Below, in pieces: positions 27,477-36,329 of a DNA stretch of 64,000 bases. The translations under genes and the position numbers were made by a program. The stretch lies in contig NZ_CP061378.1 in the NCBI RefSeq assembly GCF_015624485.1, positions 558,001-622,000 on the forward strand, read 5' to 3'. The first letter of the stretch is position 1; each line of letters begins with the position of its first letter. This stretch comes from Bradyrhizobium genosp. L (GTDB lineage Bacteria > Pseudomonadota > Alphaproteobacteria > Rhizobiales > Xanthobacteraceae). Below the pieces are notes generated by a model that saw only the letters and a program-made list of their open reading frames with translations, was not told the DNA's origin and did not search any database.

Positions 27477-29164
27477 CGTAGCGTGCGCGGCGTCTTGGTG
27501 TCGATGTCGCTGCGCTTGAGCAGATAGTCGAGCCCGCCCACCCGGTACCAGCGGTAGCCGTAGCCCTCGATCAGGAGCTTGTGGCGGCCGCGGTCGTCGG
27601 CGTGGCTGTGGTCCTCGCTCAGCAGGTTGATCAGATGCTCTCCGGCATCGTCAGGCAGTCCGACGGAGAAAGCGACCTCGCGCGGCTGCTCGGCGAGATT
27701 GTGGATGAACAGCACCGAGTTGTTGCGCCAGTCGTAGCGGACAATCAGTACCGCCGGATCGCGGGTTGCAATCACCTTGAAGTCGCCCCAGCCGACCTCG
27801 GGGACCTCCTTGCGCATCCGGATGACGCGTTCGGTCCAGTTCAGCAGCGAATTCGGGTCGCGCCGTTGCTTGGCCGCGTTGACGTGCTCATAGCCATACG
27901 CCCCCTTGTCGATCACCGGCAGGCATGGCCGATCGCTTTCGGTGAAGCCGGCGTGCGGTTCGGTCGACCACTGCATCGGCGTGCGCGCGCAGTGGCGTTC
28001 GGGCAGGGCAAGGTCATCGCCCATGCCGATCTCGTCGCCGTAGCGGATCACGGGCGTGCCGGGCAGCGTGCACATCAGGCTGTAGGCGAGCTCCAGCCGC
28101 CTGCGGTCGCCGCCCAGCATCGGCGCCAGACGGCGTCGGATGCCGCGGTCATAGAGTTGCATGCTCTTGTCTGGGCCGAACGCCTTGAACACCGTCTCGC
28201 GCTGCGCCTTGGTGAGGCGGCCGAGGTCGAGCTCATCATGGTTGCGGAGGAACAGGCCCCATTGCGCCGTTGCCGGCCGCGGCTTTGTCGCGACCAGCGC
28301 TTTTGCCAACGGCCGTGTATCGGCGGACGCCAGCGCGTAGAACAGATGCTGGTTGACATGGAAATTGAACATCATCTGCATCCGGTCGCCGTCGCGGCCG
28401 AAATACTCCATGTCGGTCTCGGGCAGCACGTTGGCTTCGGCCAGGATGATCGCATTGCCCTGGCGCCATTGCAGGAATTCGCGGAACGACCGCAGCATGT
28501 CGTATTGCTCGACCGGCTTGCGAACCGAAGCGCCCTTGGTCGCGATCACGAAAGGCACGGCGTCCATGCGGAAGCCGGAAACGCCGAGCTGGATCCAGAA
28601 TCCCATGATCTTGAGGAGCTCGGCCTGGACATGCGGGTTTGATGTGTTGAGGTCGGGCTGGAAATCGTAGAAGCGGTGGAAGTACCAGGCGCCTGCCTTC
28701 TTGTCCCGCGTCCACGTCGATTTCTGCACGCCGGGAAACACCATGCCGGTATTGGCGTTGGCGGGCCGCTTGTCGGCCCAGACATACCAGTCGCGATAGG
28801 GCGAATCCTTTGCGCTGCGCGCCGATTGAAACCAGGCGTGCTGGTCCGAAGTGTGATTGACGACGAGGTCGATGATCACGCGCATGCCACGCTGCGCGCA
28901 GCCATGGGTGAATTCGACGAAATCGCCGAGCGTGCCGTAGCGCGGATCGACGCCGTAATAATCCGAGATATCGTAGCCGTCGTCCTTGCCGGGCGAGGGC
29001 TGAAACGGCATCAGCCAGATCGTGGTGATGCCGAGCCCGTGCAGATAGTCCAGCCGCCGCAGCAGGCCCCCGAAATCGCCGATGCCGTCGCCGTTGGCGT
29101 CCATGTAGGTGCCGACGGAGAGGCAGTAGATCACGCCGTTCTTGTACCAGAGGTCGTCGATCAC
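27473..29164 (-). CDS. Trehalose synthase-like GH13 enzyme
   Basis: A 563-residue GH13 enzyme resembling maltose/trehalose interconverting TreS. It opens LWYKNGVIYCLSVGTYMDANGDG, then DDGYDISDYYGVDPRYGTLGDF, GFRMDAVPF (nucleophile), ILAEANVLP (acid/base) and FLRNHDELDL, with the Glu after NHD that is typical of TreS. The second C-terminal maltokinase domain found in some TreS fusions is absent. The frame is open further upstream but family similarity begins at the GTG at 29164, which has GAGGAC eight bases before it. Substrate specificity could also be that of a related alpha-glucosidase. Confidence 0.85.
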   Translation of the reverse strand: MIDDLWYKNGVIYCLSVGTYMDANGDGIGDFGGLLRRLDYLHGLGITTIWLMPFQPSPGKDDGYDISDYYGVDPRYGTLGDFVEFTHGCAQRGMRVIIDLVVNHTSDQHAWFQSARSAKDSPYRDWYVWADKRPANANTGMVFPGVQKSTWTRDKKAGAWYFHRFYDFQPDLNTSNPHVQAELLKIMGFWIQLGVSGFRMDAVPFVIATKGASVRKPVEQYDMLRSFREFLQWRQGNAIILAEANVLPETDMEYFGRDGDRMQMMFNFHVNQHLFYALASADTRPLAKALVATKPRPATAQWGLFLRNHDELDLGRLTKAQRETVFKAFGPDKSMQLYDRGIRRRLAPMLGGDRRRLELAYSLMCTLPGTPVIRYGDEIGMGDDLALPERHCARTPMQWSTEPHAGFTESDRPCLPVIDKGAYGYEHVNAAKQRRDPNSLLNWTERVIRMRKEVPEVGWGDFKVIATRDPAVLIVRYDWRNNSVLFIHNLAEQPREVAFSVGLPDDAGEHLINLLSEDHSHADDRGRHKLLIEGYGYRWYRVGGLDYLLKRSDIDTKTPRTLR

Positions 29165-29284
29165 CGGGCAGGTCCTCGCGGCCAGCCCAGGGGTGGCGGC
29201 CGTGAGATAAGCGGCGAGGCGGCGGCGGGTTCCGGCCGATTCCGGCGCTGCCGCTCGTGAATGGAATCGGCTAGTCTTGTCCGG

Positions 29285-29767
29285 ATGGAATCGCCCGCCC
29301 GCCAGATCGCGCTCGTGCCCGCGCCCGACCGACGCCAGTCGGAGACCGCGCTCGCGATCGCGCGCGGTACCGCGAGGCTTCTGAGATCGCTGGGATTTTC
29401 CTGCATCAGCGAACTGCCGCTGCCGTCCGGCCGCAGGGCCGATCTGGTCGCGCTGAACGAGCGCGGCGAGATCTGGATCGTCGAGATCAAATCGTCGGTC
29501 GAGGATTTGCGTGCCGACCAGAAATGGCAGGACTACCGGATGCATTGCGACCGGCTGTTCTTCGCCTTCACGCAGGACCTGCCGTGCGAGATCTTTCCCG
29601 AAGACACCGGCCTGATCATCGCGGACGCCTACGGCGCGCATCTGCATTGCGAGGCGCCGGAACATCGCCTGCCGGCGGCAAGGCGCAAGGCGATGACGGT
29701 GCGTTTTGCGATGGCGGCCGCGCAGCGGATCAATCGGCTCGTCGACCCGCAGGGGCACGAGTTTTAG
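29285..29767 (+). CDS. mmcB: MmcB-family DNA repair putative endonuclease
   Basis: A 160-residue protein of the MmcB family, which in Caulobacter is an SOS-linked factor for mitomycin damage. Family blocks are DRRQSETALAIARGTARLL, LPLPSGRRADLVALNERGEIWIVEIKSS (a restriction-endonuclease-like core with the Asp and the Glu-X-Lys) and DQKWQDYRMHCDRLFFA. The ATG at 29285 is chosen; an ATG at 29261 in the same frame is equally possible. No LexA box was identified upstream. It is divergent from the TreS-like gene. Confidence 0.85.
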   Translation: MESPARQIALVPAPDRRQSETALAIARGTARLLRSLGFSCISELPLPSGRRADLVALNERGEIWIVEIKSSVEDLRADQKWQDYRMHCDRLFFAFTQDLPCEIFPEDTGLIIADAYGAHLHCEAPEHRLPAARRKAMTVRFAMAAAQRINRLVDPQGHEF

Positions 29768-29778
29768 AAGCTGCTCTG

Positions 29779-29867
29779 CGTAGGGTGGGCAAAGGAGCGT
29801 CAGCGACGTGCCCACCACTCTCGGCGTACTCGTGATGGTGGGCACGCTCCGCTTTGCCCACCCTACG
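29779..29867. repeat. Intergenic inverted repeat, family E, copy 1
   Basis: The element starts CGTAGGGTGGGCAAAG and ends with its inverse, CTTTGCCCACCCTACG, with an inner inverted pair CGTGCCCACCA / TGGTGGGCACG. The second copy is at 63496-63582. It lies just after mmcB, between convergent genes. Confidence 0.85.
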
Positions 29868-29883
29868 AAATATCAGAAACGCA

Positions 29884-29908
29884 AATGGCCGGGACGAGCC
29901 CGGCCATT
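29884..29908 (-). terminator. Hairpin terminator candidate after regR
   Basis: A perfect 10-bp stem AATGGCCGGG/CCCGGCCATT with a 5-base loop lies 21 bp past the regR stop. On the minus strand it is followed by TGCGTTTCTG, a weak T-rich stretch. Probably the end of the regSR transcript. Confidence 0.55.
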
Positions 29909-29929
29909 ACAAAGAAATATGAACTTTGC

Positions 29930-30484
29930 TTACCTCGGCGCGCGCTTCGCCAGGATGCGCTGCAAGGTACGCCGATGCATGTTGAGCCGGCGTGCAGTCT
30001 CCGAGACGTTGCGGTTGCACATCTCGTAGATGCGCTGGATGTGCTCCCAGCGGACGCGGTCGGCCGACATCGGATTGGTCGGCAGCTCGGACTTCTCGGT
30101 GCCGGTCGCCAGCAGTGCGGCCACCACGTCATCGGCGTCGGCGGGCTTCGAGAGATAGTCGACGGCGCCCATCTTCACCGCGGTGACCGCGGTGGCGATG
30201 TTGCCATAGCCGGTCAGCACGATCGCGCGCGCGTCGGGGCGCTTGCGCTTCAGCGCCGAGACGACATCGAGGCCATTGCCGTCGCCGAGCCTGAGGTCGA
30301 CGACCGCAAAGGCGGGCGCGGCGCGGCCGATCTCGGCGAGGCCGTCGGACACCGTGTCGCATGACTTCACCGCGAAGCCCCGCGTCTCCATGGCGCGCGA
30401 CAGGCGCTCCAGGAACGGCTTGTCGTCCTCGACGATGAGAAGCGACTTGTCGGCGTGGTCATTCAGTTCAGCGATGGCGTTCAC
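29930..30484 (-). CDS. regR: Redox response regulator RegR (ActR/PrrA/RegA family)
   Basis: A 184-residue two-domain response regulator. The receiver has LLIVEDDKPF, AVVDLRLGDG with the phospho-acceptor Asp, LTGYGNIATA and SKPAD. A proline-containing linker leads to a Fis-type helix-turn-helix: NVSETARRLNMHRRTLQRIL. The close match to the RegA/PrrA/ActR family is unmistakable. In Bradyrhizobium the RegSR pair activates fixR-nifA and other redox-responsive genes. The GTG at 30484 is chosen (AGGGAAAA upstream); an ATG at 30517 would add a non-family tail. Partner kinase regS is 114 bp upstream on the same strand. Confidence 0.93.
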   Translation of the reverse strand: MNAIAELNDHADKSLLIVEDDKPFLERLSRAMETRGFAVKSCDTVSDGLAEIGRAAPAFAVVDLRLGDGNGLDVVSALKRKRPDARAIVLTGYGNIATAVTAVKMGAVDYLSKPADADDVVAALLATGTEKSELPTNPMSADRVRWEHIQRIYEMCNRNVSETARRLNMHRRTLQRILAKRAPR

Positions 30485-30598
30485 GGTCCATTTTTCCCTG
30501 TGGCAGACCCCAAACATATGGGGGCCTAGTGCGGCGCTGCCAAGGCAGCCAAAAGTCGTGGTGGCTGCATCCGATATGCCAGCGACTGAGAACCGTTC

Positions 30599-31915
30599 TT
30601 AAGATGCGGGCTCGTTCGTCTCGTCCTCGAAACGTTCGCGCGGCCAGACGATCTGCACCACGGCGCCGTGATCGGGAAAGATGCGATTGGTAAACGAGAC
30701 TTTTGCGCCGGTGCGTTCCAGCAGCGTTCGTGCGATGAAAACCCCAAGACCGAGGCCGCCGCGGTCATTTTGCGCCTCATCCACGGCTTTCCGCCGCGAC
30801 AAATACGGTTCGCCGATCCGCTTCAGCATGTCGGGCGCGATTCCCGGGCCGTCGTCGGAGATCACGATCTCGACGGTTTCTGCATTCCACCAGGCATTCA
30901 CCTCAACGGTCTGATGCGCGAAATCGACGGCATTTTCCAGGATGTTGCCGACGCCATAGAGGATCGCCGGATTGCGCGCGACGACCGGCTCGGACGTGGC
31001 TGCGACAGCAAGCCGCACCTTGATGTTGACGCCGAAGTCGCGATGCGGCGCCACCGACTCCTCGATCAGGGTCGACAGCTTCATGTTGTCGAACGGCGCG
31101 CCGCTCGCGGACAGTTGCGCGATCTTGCTCAGGATGTCGCGGCAGCGCTGCGCCTGCTCGCGCACGGTCTTGAGGTCGCCGGCGATAGCCGGATCATGCA
31201 CCGTCTTCTCGAGCTCGCGCGAGATCAGGAAGATCGTCGACAGCGGCGTGCCGAGTTCGTGCGCGGCAGCGGCGGCGAGACCGTCGAGCTGGGTCAGATG
31301 CTGTTCGCGCGTCAGCACCAGTTCGGTCGCGGCCAGCGCATTGGAGAGCTGGCGCGATTCCTCCGTCACCTGGAAGGCATAGAGGCTGGTGACGCCGATC
31401 GCGAGCAGGATCGAGAGCCAGACGCCGACCAGGTAGATCGGCGGGAGCACCAGCGGGTCGTCGCCATCCCATGGCAACGGCAGATGATAGAAGAACAGCG
31501 CCGAGGCCGAGGCGACCGCGAGGCAGCCGAGCGCGATGGTGAGCCGGATCGGCAGCACGGTCGCCGAGATCAGCACCGGCGCCAGGAACAGGAACGAGAA
31601 CGGGTTCTGCAGGCCGCCGGTGAAATAGAGCAACCCGCCGAGCTCGACGATGTTGAGCGCGAGCAGCGCCGCCGCATAGGACGGCTCCAGCCGCTGCATC
31701 GGGTTGAAGGCGATCTGCAGCGCCAGATTGAGCATCGCCGAAAAGGCGACGATGCAGACGCACTCCACGATCGGGAGGTCGAATTCCAGCCCCTGGGCCA
31801 CGACGAAGATCGCGACGAGCTGGCCGAGCGCGGCGAGCCAGCGCAGCCGCAGGATCGTATCCAGGCGGACCGAGCTGCGGGGCTGGCGAAAATCGGAGGC
31901 GACGACGTCGGTCAT
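30599..31915 (-). CDS. regS: Redox sensor histidine kinase RegS (ActS/PrrB/RegB family)
   Basis: A 438-residue membrane sensor kinase. About six helices fill the first 200 residues and include GGLQNPF, the conserved periplasmic/quinone-sensing heptapeptide of RegB proteins. The kinase core has [16 protein letters not shown] with the phospho-accepting His, a Cys in [13 protein letters not shown] matching the redox-active Cys of RegB, the N-box [10 protein letters not shown] and ISDDGPGI, then [10 protein letters not shown]. It would phosphorylate RegR in response to the respiratory quinone/redox state. The 3' end is about 115 bp before regR. Confidence 0.94.
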   Translation of the reverse strand: MTDVVASDFRQPRSSVRLDTILRLRWLAALGQLVAIFVVAQGLEFDLPIVECVCIVAFSAMLNLALQIAFNPMQRLEPSYAAALLALNIVELGGLLYFTGGLQNPFSFLFLAPVLISATVLPIRLTIALGCLAVASASALFFYHLPLPWDGDDPLVLPPIYLVGVWLSILLAIGVTSLYAFQVTEESRQLSNALAATELVLTREQHLTQLDGLAAAAAHELGTPLSTIFLISRELEKTVHDPAIAGDLKTVREQAQRCRDILSKIAQLSASGAPFDNMKLSTLIEESVAPHRDFGVNIKVRLAVAATSEPVVARNPAILYGVGNILENAVDFAHQTVEVNAWWNAETVEIVISDDGPGIAPDMLKRIGEPYLSRRKAVDEAQNDRGGLGLGVFIARTLLERTGAKVSFTNRIFPDHGAVVQIVWPRERFEDETNEPAS

Positions 31916-31962
31916 GTCAGGACTTTAACTGTGCCGTGGGCGGCGCACAAATTGGCGAACAG

Positions 31963-32060
31963 AAGCGTTTTCGAGCGAAGTGGATACCGGTTCGCGTCAA
32001 CAAAACGCGTCGAAACGACAATCCAGAGCGCCGATCCGATTCTACCGGATCGGGGCTCTA
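31963..32060. repeat. Intergenic repeat, family C, copy 1
   Basis: About 98 bp with blocks AGCGTTTTCGAGCGAAGTGG, ACCGGTTCGCGT, AAAACGCGTC and a terminal hairpin (CCGATCCG ... CGGATCGG) ending GGGGCTCTA. The same blocks in the same order occur on the minus strand at 36330-36434. It lies between the divergent regS and ABC transporter genes and may carry or separate their promoters. Confidence 0.8.
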
Positions 32061-32119
32061 ACCCAGGATTTCGGTGCAAGCCTTGCGCTTATTGTCGCAA
32101 TGGCTCAATTAACGGCCAC

Positions 32120-32914
32120 ATGCAGCAGAGTGAGACAGGTCAGGGGCAAACCCCCGCCGCCGATCCGAGCGGACCGGCGGCGATCGATGTCGCGCATCTG
32201 GTCAAGCTCTACAAGACGACGCGCGCGGTCGACGACATCTCGTTCCGCATTGCGCGCGGCAGCATCACCGGCCTGCTCGGCGGCAATGGCGCCGGCAAGA
32301 CCACGACGATCGCGATGATCATGGGCCTGGTGCTGCCGACCTCAGGCACCGTCCAGGTGCTCGGCGCAAAAATCCCCGAGCAGCGCTATGCCGTGCTCGG
32401 CCGGATGAACTTCGAGAGCCCCTATGTCGATATGCCGATGCGGCTCACGGTGCGGCAGAACCTCACCACATTCGGACGCCTGTATTCCGTCAGGCATCTG
32501 CGCAAGCGGATCGAGCAGCTCGCCGCCGACCTCGATCTCGGGGATTTTCTCGATCGTGCCAACGGCAAGCTCTCGGCCGGACAGAAGACCCGGGTCGCGC
32601 TGGCCAAGGCGCTGATCAACGAGCCGGACCTGCTGCTGCTGGACGAGCCGACCGCCTCGCTCGATCCTGACACCGCCGATTGGGTGCGGCAGCATCTGGA
32701 GACTTACCGCAAGACCCACAATGCGACGATCCTGCTTGCGTCGCACAACATGCTGGAGGTCGAGCGTTTGTGCGACCGCGTCATCATCATGAAGCGCGGC
32801 AAGATCGAGGACGACGACAGTCCCGAGGCGATCATGGCGCGCTACAACCGCGACACGATGGAGGAGGTGTTCCTCGACGTCGCGCGCGGCCGGGTGCGGG
32901 AGGGCGCACCATGA
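32120..32914 (+). CDS. ABC transporter ATP-binding protein (ABC-2 type exporter)
   Basis: A 264-residue ATPase. Walker A GGNGAGKTT near residue 57, a signature motif LSAGQKTR (a variant of LSGGQ), Walker B LLLLDEPTASLD, and the H-loop ASHN. The frame is open well upstream, but protein similarity begins at the ATG at 32120. Its stop overlaps the permease start (ATGA at 32911). The Gly-to-Ala change in the signature is common in export-type ATPases of the ABC-2 class. The exported compound is unknown. Confidence 0.9.
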   Translation: MQQSETGQGQTPAADPSGPAAIDVAHLVKLYKTTRAVDDISFRIARGSITGLLGGNGAGKTTTIAMIMGLVLPTSGTVQVLGAKIPEQRYAVLGRMNFESPYVDMPMRLTVRQNLTTFGRLYSVRHLRKRIEQLAADLDLGDFLDRANGKLSAGQKTRVALAKALINEPDLLLLDEPTASLDPDTADWVRQHLETYRKTHNATILLASHNMLEVERLCDRVIIMKRGKIEDDDSPEAIMARYNRDTMEEVFLDVARGRVREGAP

Positions 32915-33735
32915 GCGAGATCGTCAGCCATCAAGCGCGCGGCATCTCGCTGCATCGCATCAGTGCGATGGTGCTGCGCTATTGGTATCTCCTGATGTCG
33001 TCCTGGCCGCGGCTGCTGGAGCTCGTGTACTGGCCGGCGCTGCAGATCATCACCTGGGGCTTCCTGCAGAATTACATCGCACAGGCCTCGGGGTTCTTTG
33101 CCAAAGCGGGCGGCACGCTGATCGGCGCCGTCATCCTGTGGGACATCCTGTTCCGCGGCCAGCTAGGCTTCTCGATCTCGTTCCTGGAAGAGATGTGGGC
33201 GCGCAATCTCGGCAACCTGATGATGAGCCCGCTGAAGCCGATCGAGCTGTTGCTCTCGCTGATGATCATGAGCCTGGTCCGGCTCGCCATCGGCGTGATC
33301 CCGATGACGCTGATGGCGCTGTTCTTTTTCGGCTTCAACTTCTACGCCATCGGGCTGCCGCTGATCGCCTTCTTCTGCAATCTGATCTTCACCAGCTGGT
33401 CGGTCGGCGTGTTCGCCTCCGGCCTCGTGCTGCGCAACGGATTGGGCGCCGAAAGCATCGTCTGGACGCTGATGTTCGCCGTGATGCCGCTCGCGTGCAT
33501 CTATTATCCGGTCGCCGTGCTGCCGGCCTGGCTGCAATATGTCGCCTGGGCGTTGCCGCCGACCTATGTGTTCGAAGGCATGCGGTCGCTGTTGATTGAT
33601 CACGTCTTCCGCGCCGACCTGATGCTGTGGGCACTCGTCATCAACGCGATCCTGTTCGCTGCCTCTTTTGCGATCTTCCTTGCCCTTTTGCAGAGCGCCA
33701 AGCGCCACGGTTCGCTGCTCTCGGGTGGTGAATAA
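32911..33735 (+). CDS. ABC-2 type transporter permease
   Basis: A 274-residue permease with six hydrophobic helices, for example ALQIITWGFLQNYI and LPLIAFFCNLIFTSWSVGVFASGLVL, ending in VLPAWLQYVAWALPPTYVFEGMR, the typical ABC-2 membrane block. The ATG at 32911 overlaps the ATPase stop by four bases, so the two are translationally coupled. Together they form a minimal exporter, and no third subunit is present. Confidence 0.88.
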   Translation: MSEIVSHQARGISLHRISAMVLRYWYLLMSSWPRLLELVYWPALQIITWGFLQNYIAQASGFFAKAGGTLIGAVILWDILFRGQLGFSISFLEEMWARNLGNLMMSPLKPIELLLSLMIMSLVRLAIGVIPMTLMALFFFGFNFYAIGLPLIAFFCNLIFTSWSVGVFASGLVLRNGLGAESIVWTLMFAVMPLACIYYPVAVLPAWLQYVAWALPPTYVFEGMRSLLIDHVFRADLMLWALVINAILFAASFAIFLALLQSAKRHGSLLSGGE

Positions 33736-33862
33736 ATGTCACTTTCACGTGGATTCACGGTGTTTTAGCCGGCCACGGCCCCCAAATTCGGTGAGCGGCG
33801 CATTGACGCATTGTTACGCAGTTGACAGTATGCTGCGGCGCAAAACAGGGGTCTGAAACGAA

Positions 33863-35191
33863 ATGCCCATCGGTGAATTTGGCGGCGTCCCGCCACTGGC
33901 GACAGACGGCGGTCCGGCACTCACGACGCCGTTGTACTGGATGTACGAGATGGCGCAGGCCTCGCTCAATCCGGCGCGCGCGGTGACCGACGCCACCAAG
34001 ATCCTGTTTCAGAATCCGCTCAATCCCTGGACCCACACCCAGTTCGGCAAATCGGTCGCGGCGGCCTGCGAGGTGTTCGAGCGCACCACCCGCCGCTACG
34101 GCAAGCCGGAATGGAACCTGCCCACGACCGAGGTCAACGGCGTCCGTACCGCGGTCGAGGTTCGCTCGATCTGGGAGAAGCCGTTCTGCCGTCTGCTGCA
34201 TTTCGATCGCAAGCTGACCCGGCCGTTGCGCTCACCGCAGCCGCGGGTGCTGATCGTCGCGCCGATGTCGGGCCACTATGCGACGCTGCTGCGCGGCACG
34301 GTCGAAGCGTTCCTGCCGACGCATGAGGTCTACATCACCGACTGGGCCGATGCGCGCATGGTGCCGCTCGCCGCCGGCCGCTTCGATCTCGAGGACTATG
34401 TCGACTATCTGATCGAGATGCTGCACGCGCTCGGCGGCAACATGCACATCATCGCGGTGTGTCAGCCTTCGGTGCCGGTCGTCGCGGCGGTTTCCGTGAT
34501 GGAGGCCAACAACGACCCGTTCGTGCCGTTGTCGATGACGCTGATGGGCGGCCCGATCGACACCAGGCGCAATCCGACCGCGGTCAACAACCTCGCCGCG
34601 GAGCGCGGCATCGACTGGTTCCGCAACAATGTCATCACCAAGGTGCCGTTCCCGCATGCCGGCGTGATGCGCGACGTCTATCCGGGATTCCTGCAGCTCA
34701 ACGGCTTCATCAGCATGAATCTCGACCGCCACATGGACGCGCACAAGGCGCTGTTCTCCAACCTGGTGAAGGGCGACGGCGATCTCGTCGACAAGCACCG
34801 CGAATTCTACGACGAATATCTCGCCGTGATGGACCTCACCGCGGAGTATTATCTGCAGACGGTCGACCTCGTGTTCGTCAAGCACGCGCTGCCGAAGGGC
34901 GAGATGACCCATCGCGGCAAGCCGGTCGATCCCTCAAAAATCCGCCGTGTCGCGCTGATGACGGTGGAAGGCGAGAAGGACGACATCTCCGGTCTCGGCC
35001 AGACCGAGGCAACGCACGGCCTCTGCACCTCGATTCCCAACCATCGCCGCGTGCATTACGTGCAGAAGGGCGTCGGGCATTACGGCGTGTTCAACGGGTC
35101 GCGGTTCCGCTCCGAAATCGTGCCGCGGATCTCCGATTTCATGGTCTCGGCGGCAAATACGCGGCTTTCGCTGGTCGCTGCGGCCGAATAA
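33863..35191 (+). CDS. phaZ: Intracellular polyhydroxybutyrate depolymerase
   Basis: A 442-residue PhaZ that mobilises stored PHB granules in the cytoplasm. The lipase-box-like sequence IIAVCQPSVPVVA carries the catalytic Cys that distinguishes intracellular depolymerases. Catalytic Asp and His candidates are in VEGEKDDISG and KGVGHYGVF. The family usually starts near LYWMYEMAQASLNPARA, so the true start could be the ATG about 26 codons downstream of 33863. The gene stands alone after the ABC exporter. No pha synthesis gene is in the window. Confidence 0.9.
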   Translation: MPIGEFGGVPPLATDGGPALTTPLYWMYEMAQASLNPARAVTDATKILFQNPLNPWTHTQFGKSVAAACEVFERTTRRYGKPEWNLPTTEVNGVRTAVEVRSIWEKPFCRLLHFDRKLTRPLRSPQPRVLIVAPMSGHYATLLRGTVEAFLPTHEVYITDWADARMVPLAAGRFDLEDYVDYLIEMLHALGGNMHIIAVCQPSVPVVAAVSVMEANNDPFVPLSMTLMGGPIDTRRNPTAVNNLAAERGIDWFRNNVITKVPFPHAGVMRDVYPGFLQLNGFISMNLDRHMDAHKALFSNLVKGDGDLVDKHREFYDEYLAVMDLTAEYYLQTVDLVFVKHALPKGEMTHRGKPVDPSKIRRVALMTVEGEKDDISGLGQTEATHGLCTSIPNHRRVHYVQKGVGHYGVFNGSRFRSEIVPRISDFMVSAANTRLSLVAAAE

Positions 35192-35473
35192 GTATCGTTT
35201 CGGCAAGGATTTCGGCGGTTGCATAAGTCGCTGATTTAGCTCAAAAATTCTCAAATCAGGCAAAGCGCAAGGGGTGAATTTATTTTCATCTCTTGCGCCT
35301 TATTCTCAGTCCTGATTCACTCAAAAAAAATCGGTTCCGACCCCAGCCGGTAGAGGTTCAGAAACCGCCAGCCCCTGTATATTGGGCAAATGATTTGTTT
35401 TTGCGCCGAGCGATTTCCCTTTCGGTGGATGTGGCAGACTTCGGGCGAACTCCTACTCCCCGGACTCTCAGAA
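35192..35473. other. AT-richer intergenic region with imperfect hairpins
   Basis: This 282-bp gap is noticeably richer in A and T than its surroundings. It contains CTGATTT/AAATCAG (35231-35259) and GCGCAAG/CTTGCGC (35265-35298) inverted repeats, which could end the phaZ transcript, and a run of eight A near 35323. No gene is supported; the upstream part of the peptidase frame is a poor candidate. Confidence 0.4.
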
Positions 35474-36229
35474 ATGGCTACTCGCGCGCTCCTCTATCGG
35501 CGGCCTGCCGAACCCTCGACTCTTTTGGTCCGCCACGGCTCCCAGTTCTTCACCATTCGGCTGCGTCGGCACAGGCGCGCGCGCCGTTATACGCTGCGGA
35601 TACATCCGACCGACCGCGAAGCGATCCTCACCATGCCGCCGCGCGGCACGATCGCTGAAGCCAAGGAGTTCGCGCACCTGCATGGCGGCTGGATTGCCGC
35701 TCGTCTCGGCCGATTGCCGAAGGCCGCGCCGTTCCAGCCTGGCACGGTGGTGCCGTTGCGCGGCGTTCCGCATCGTCTGGTGCATCGCGCCGGCGAGCGC
35801 GGCACGGTCTGGACCGAGACGCGCGACAGCGGCGAGAAGATTCTATGCGTCGCCGGCGGCGTCGAGCACATGGATCGTCGGGTGCACGACTTCCTCAAGC
35901 GCGAGGCGCGCAAGGATCTGCAGAAGGCGGCGCAGCTCTATGCCGCGGAACTCAATGTGCGAGTGCGCCGGGTCTCGATCCGCGACCAGTCCAGCCGCTG
36001 GGGCTCCTGCACCTCGGCCGGCTCGCTGTCGTTCTCCTGGCGCCTGATCCTCGCGCCGCCGTTCGTGCTCGATTACCTCGCCGCCCACGAAGTCGCGCAT
36101 CTCGTCGAGATGAACCACTCGGCGCGGTTCTGGCGGGTGGTCGACAAGGTCTGCGCATCGGTGACGCGCGCCAAGAACTGGCTCGACACCCACGGCAACG
36201 ACCTGCACCGCTACGGGATCCAGGAGTAG
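35474..36229 (+). CDS. YgjP-like zinc metallopeptidase (DUF45, SprT-like)
   Basis: A 251-residue protein of the YgjP/DUF45 family. The core is SIRDQSSRWGSCTSAGSLSFSW, then the zinc motif AHEVAHLVEMNHSARFW (HExxH plus a later His in the NHSxxFW block). The ATG at 35474 is used because the family region follows it; the frame is open to 35390. Such proteins are presumed metalloproteases but the substrate is unknown. Confidence 0.85.
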   Translation: MATRALLYRRPAEPSTLLVRHGSQFFTIRLRRHRRARRYTLRIHPTDREAILTMPPRGTIAEAKEFAHLHGGWIAARLGRLPKAAPFQPGTVVPLRGVPHRLVHRAGERGTVWTETRDSGEKILCVAGGVEHMDRRVHDFLKREARKDLQKAAQLYAAELNVRVRRVSIRDQSSRWGSCTSAGSLSFSWRLILAPPFVLDYLAAHEVAHLVEMNHSARFWRVVDKVCASVTRAKNWLDTHGNDLHRYGIQE

Positions 36230-36233
36230 CGGG

Positions 36234-36321
36234 CGTAGGATGGGTAGAGCGCAGCGAAACCCATCATCGTCGCTTCCACGGCAGCAATCGATGGGGATCG
36301 CTGCGCTCCACCCATCCTACG
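36234..36321. repeat. Intergenic inverted repeat, family D, copy 1
   Basis: It begins CGTAGGATGGGTAGAGCGCAG and ends with the inverse, CTGCGCTCCACCCATCCTACG. A second copy with the same arms is at 55701-55787. It starts only five bases after the stop of the metallopeptidase gene. Confidence 0.85.
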
Positions 36322-36329
36322 GATCGCGC

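Noticed and set aside
29165..29845. Upstream extension of the TreS-like frame
   Set aside because: It overlaps mmcB on the opposite strand and the repeat element; TreS similarity starts at the GTG at 29164.
30668..32119. Long N-terminal extension in frame with the ABC ATPase
   Set aside because: It lies antisense to regS and crosses the intergenic region; the ATPase family similarity begins at 32120.
33803..33834. TTGACG/TTGACA hexamers before phaZ as a promoter
   Set aside because: Neither hexamer has an acceptable -10 at 16-18 bases, so the promoter could not be placed with confidence.
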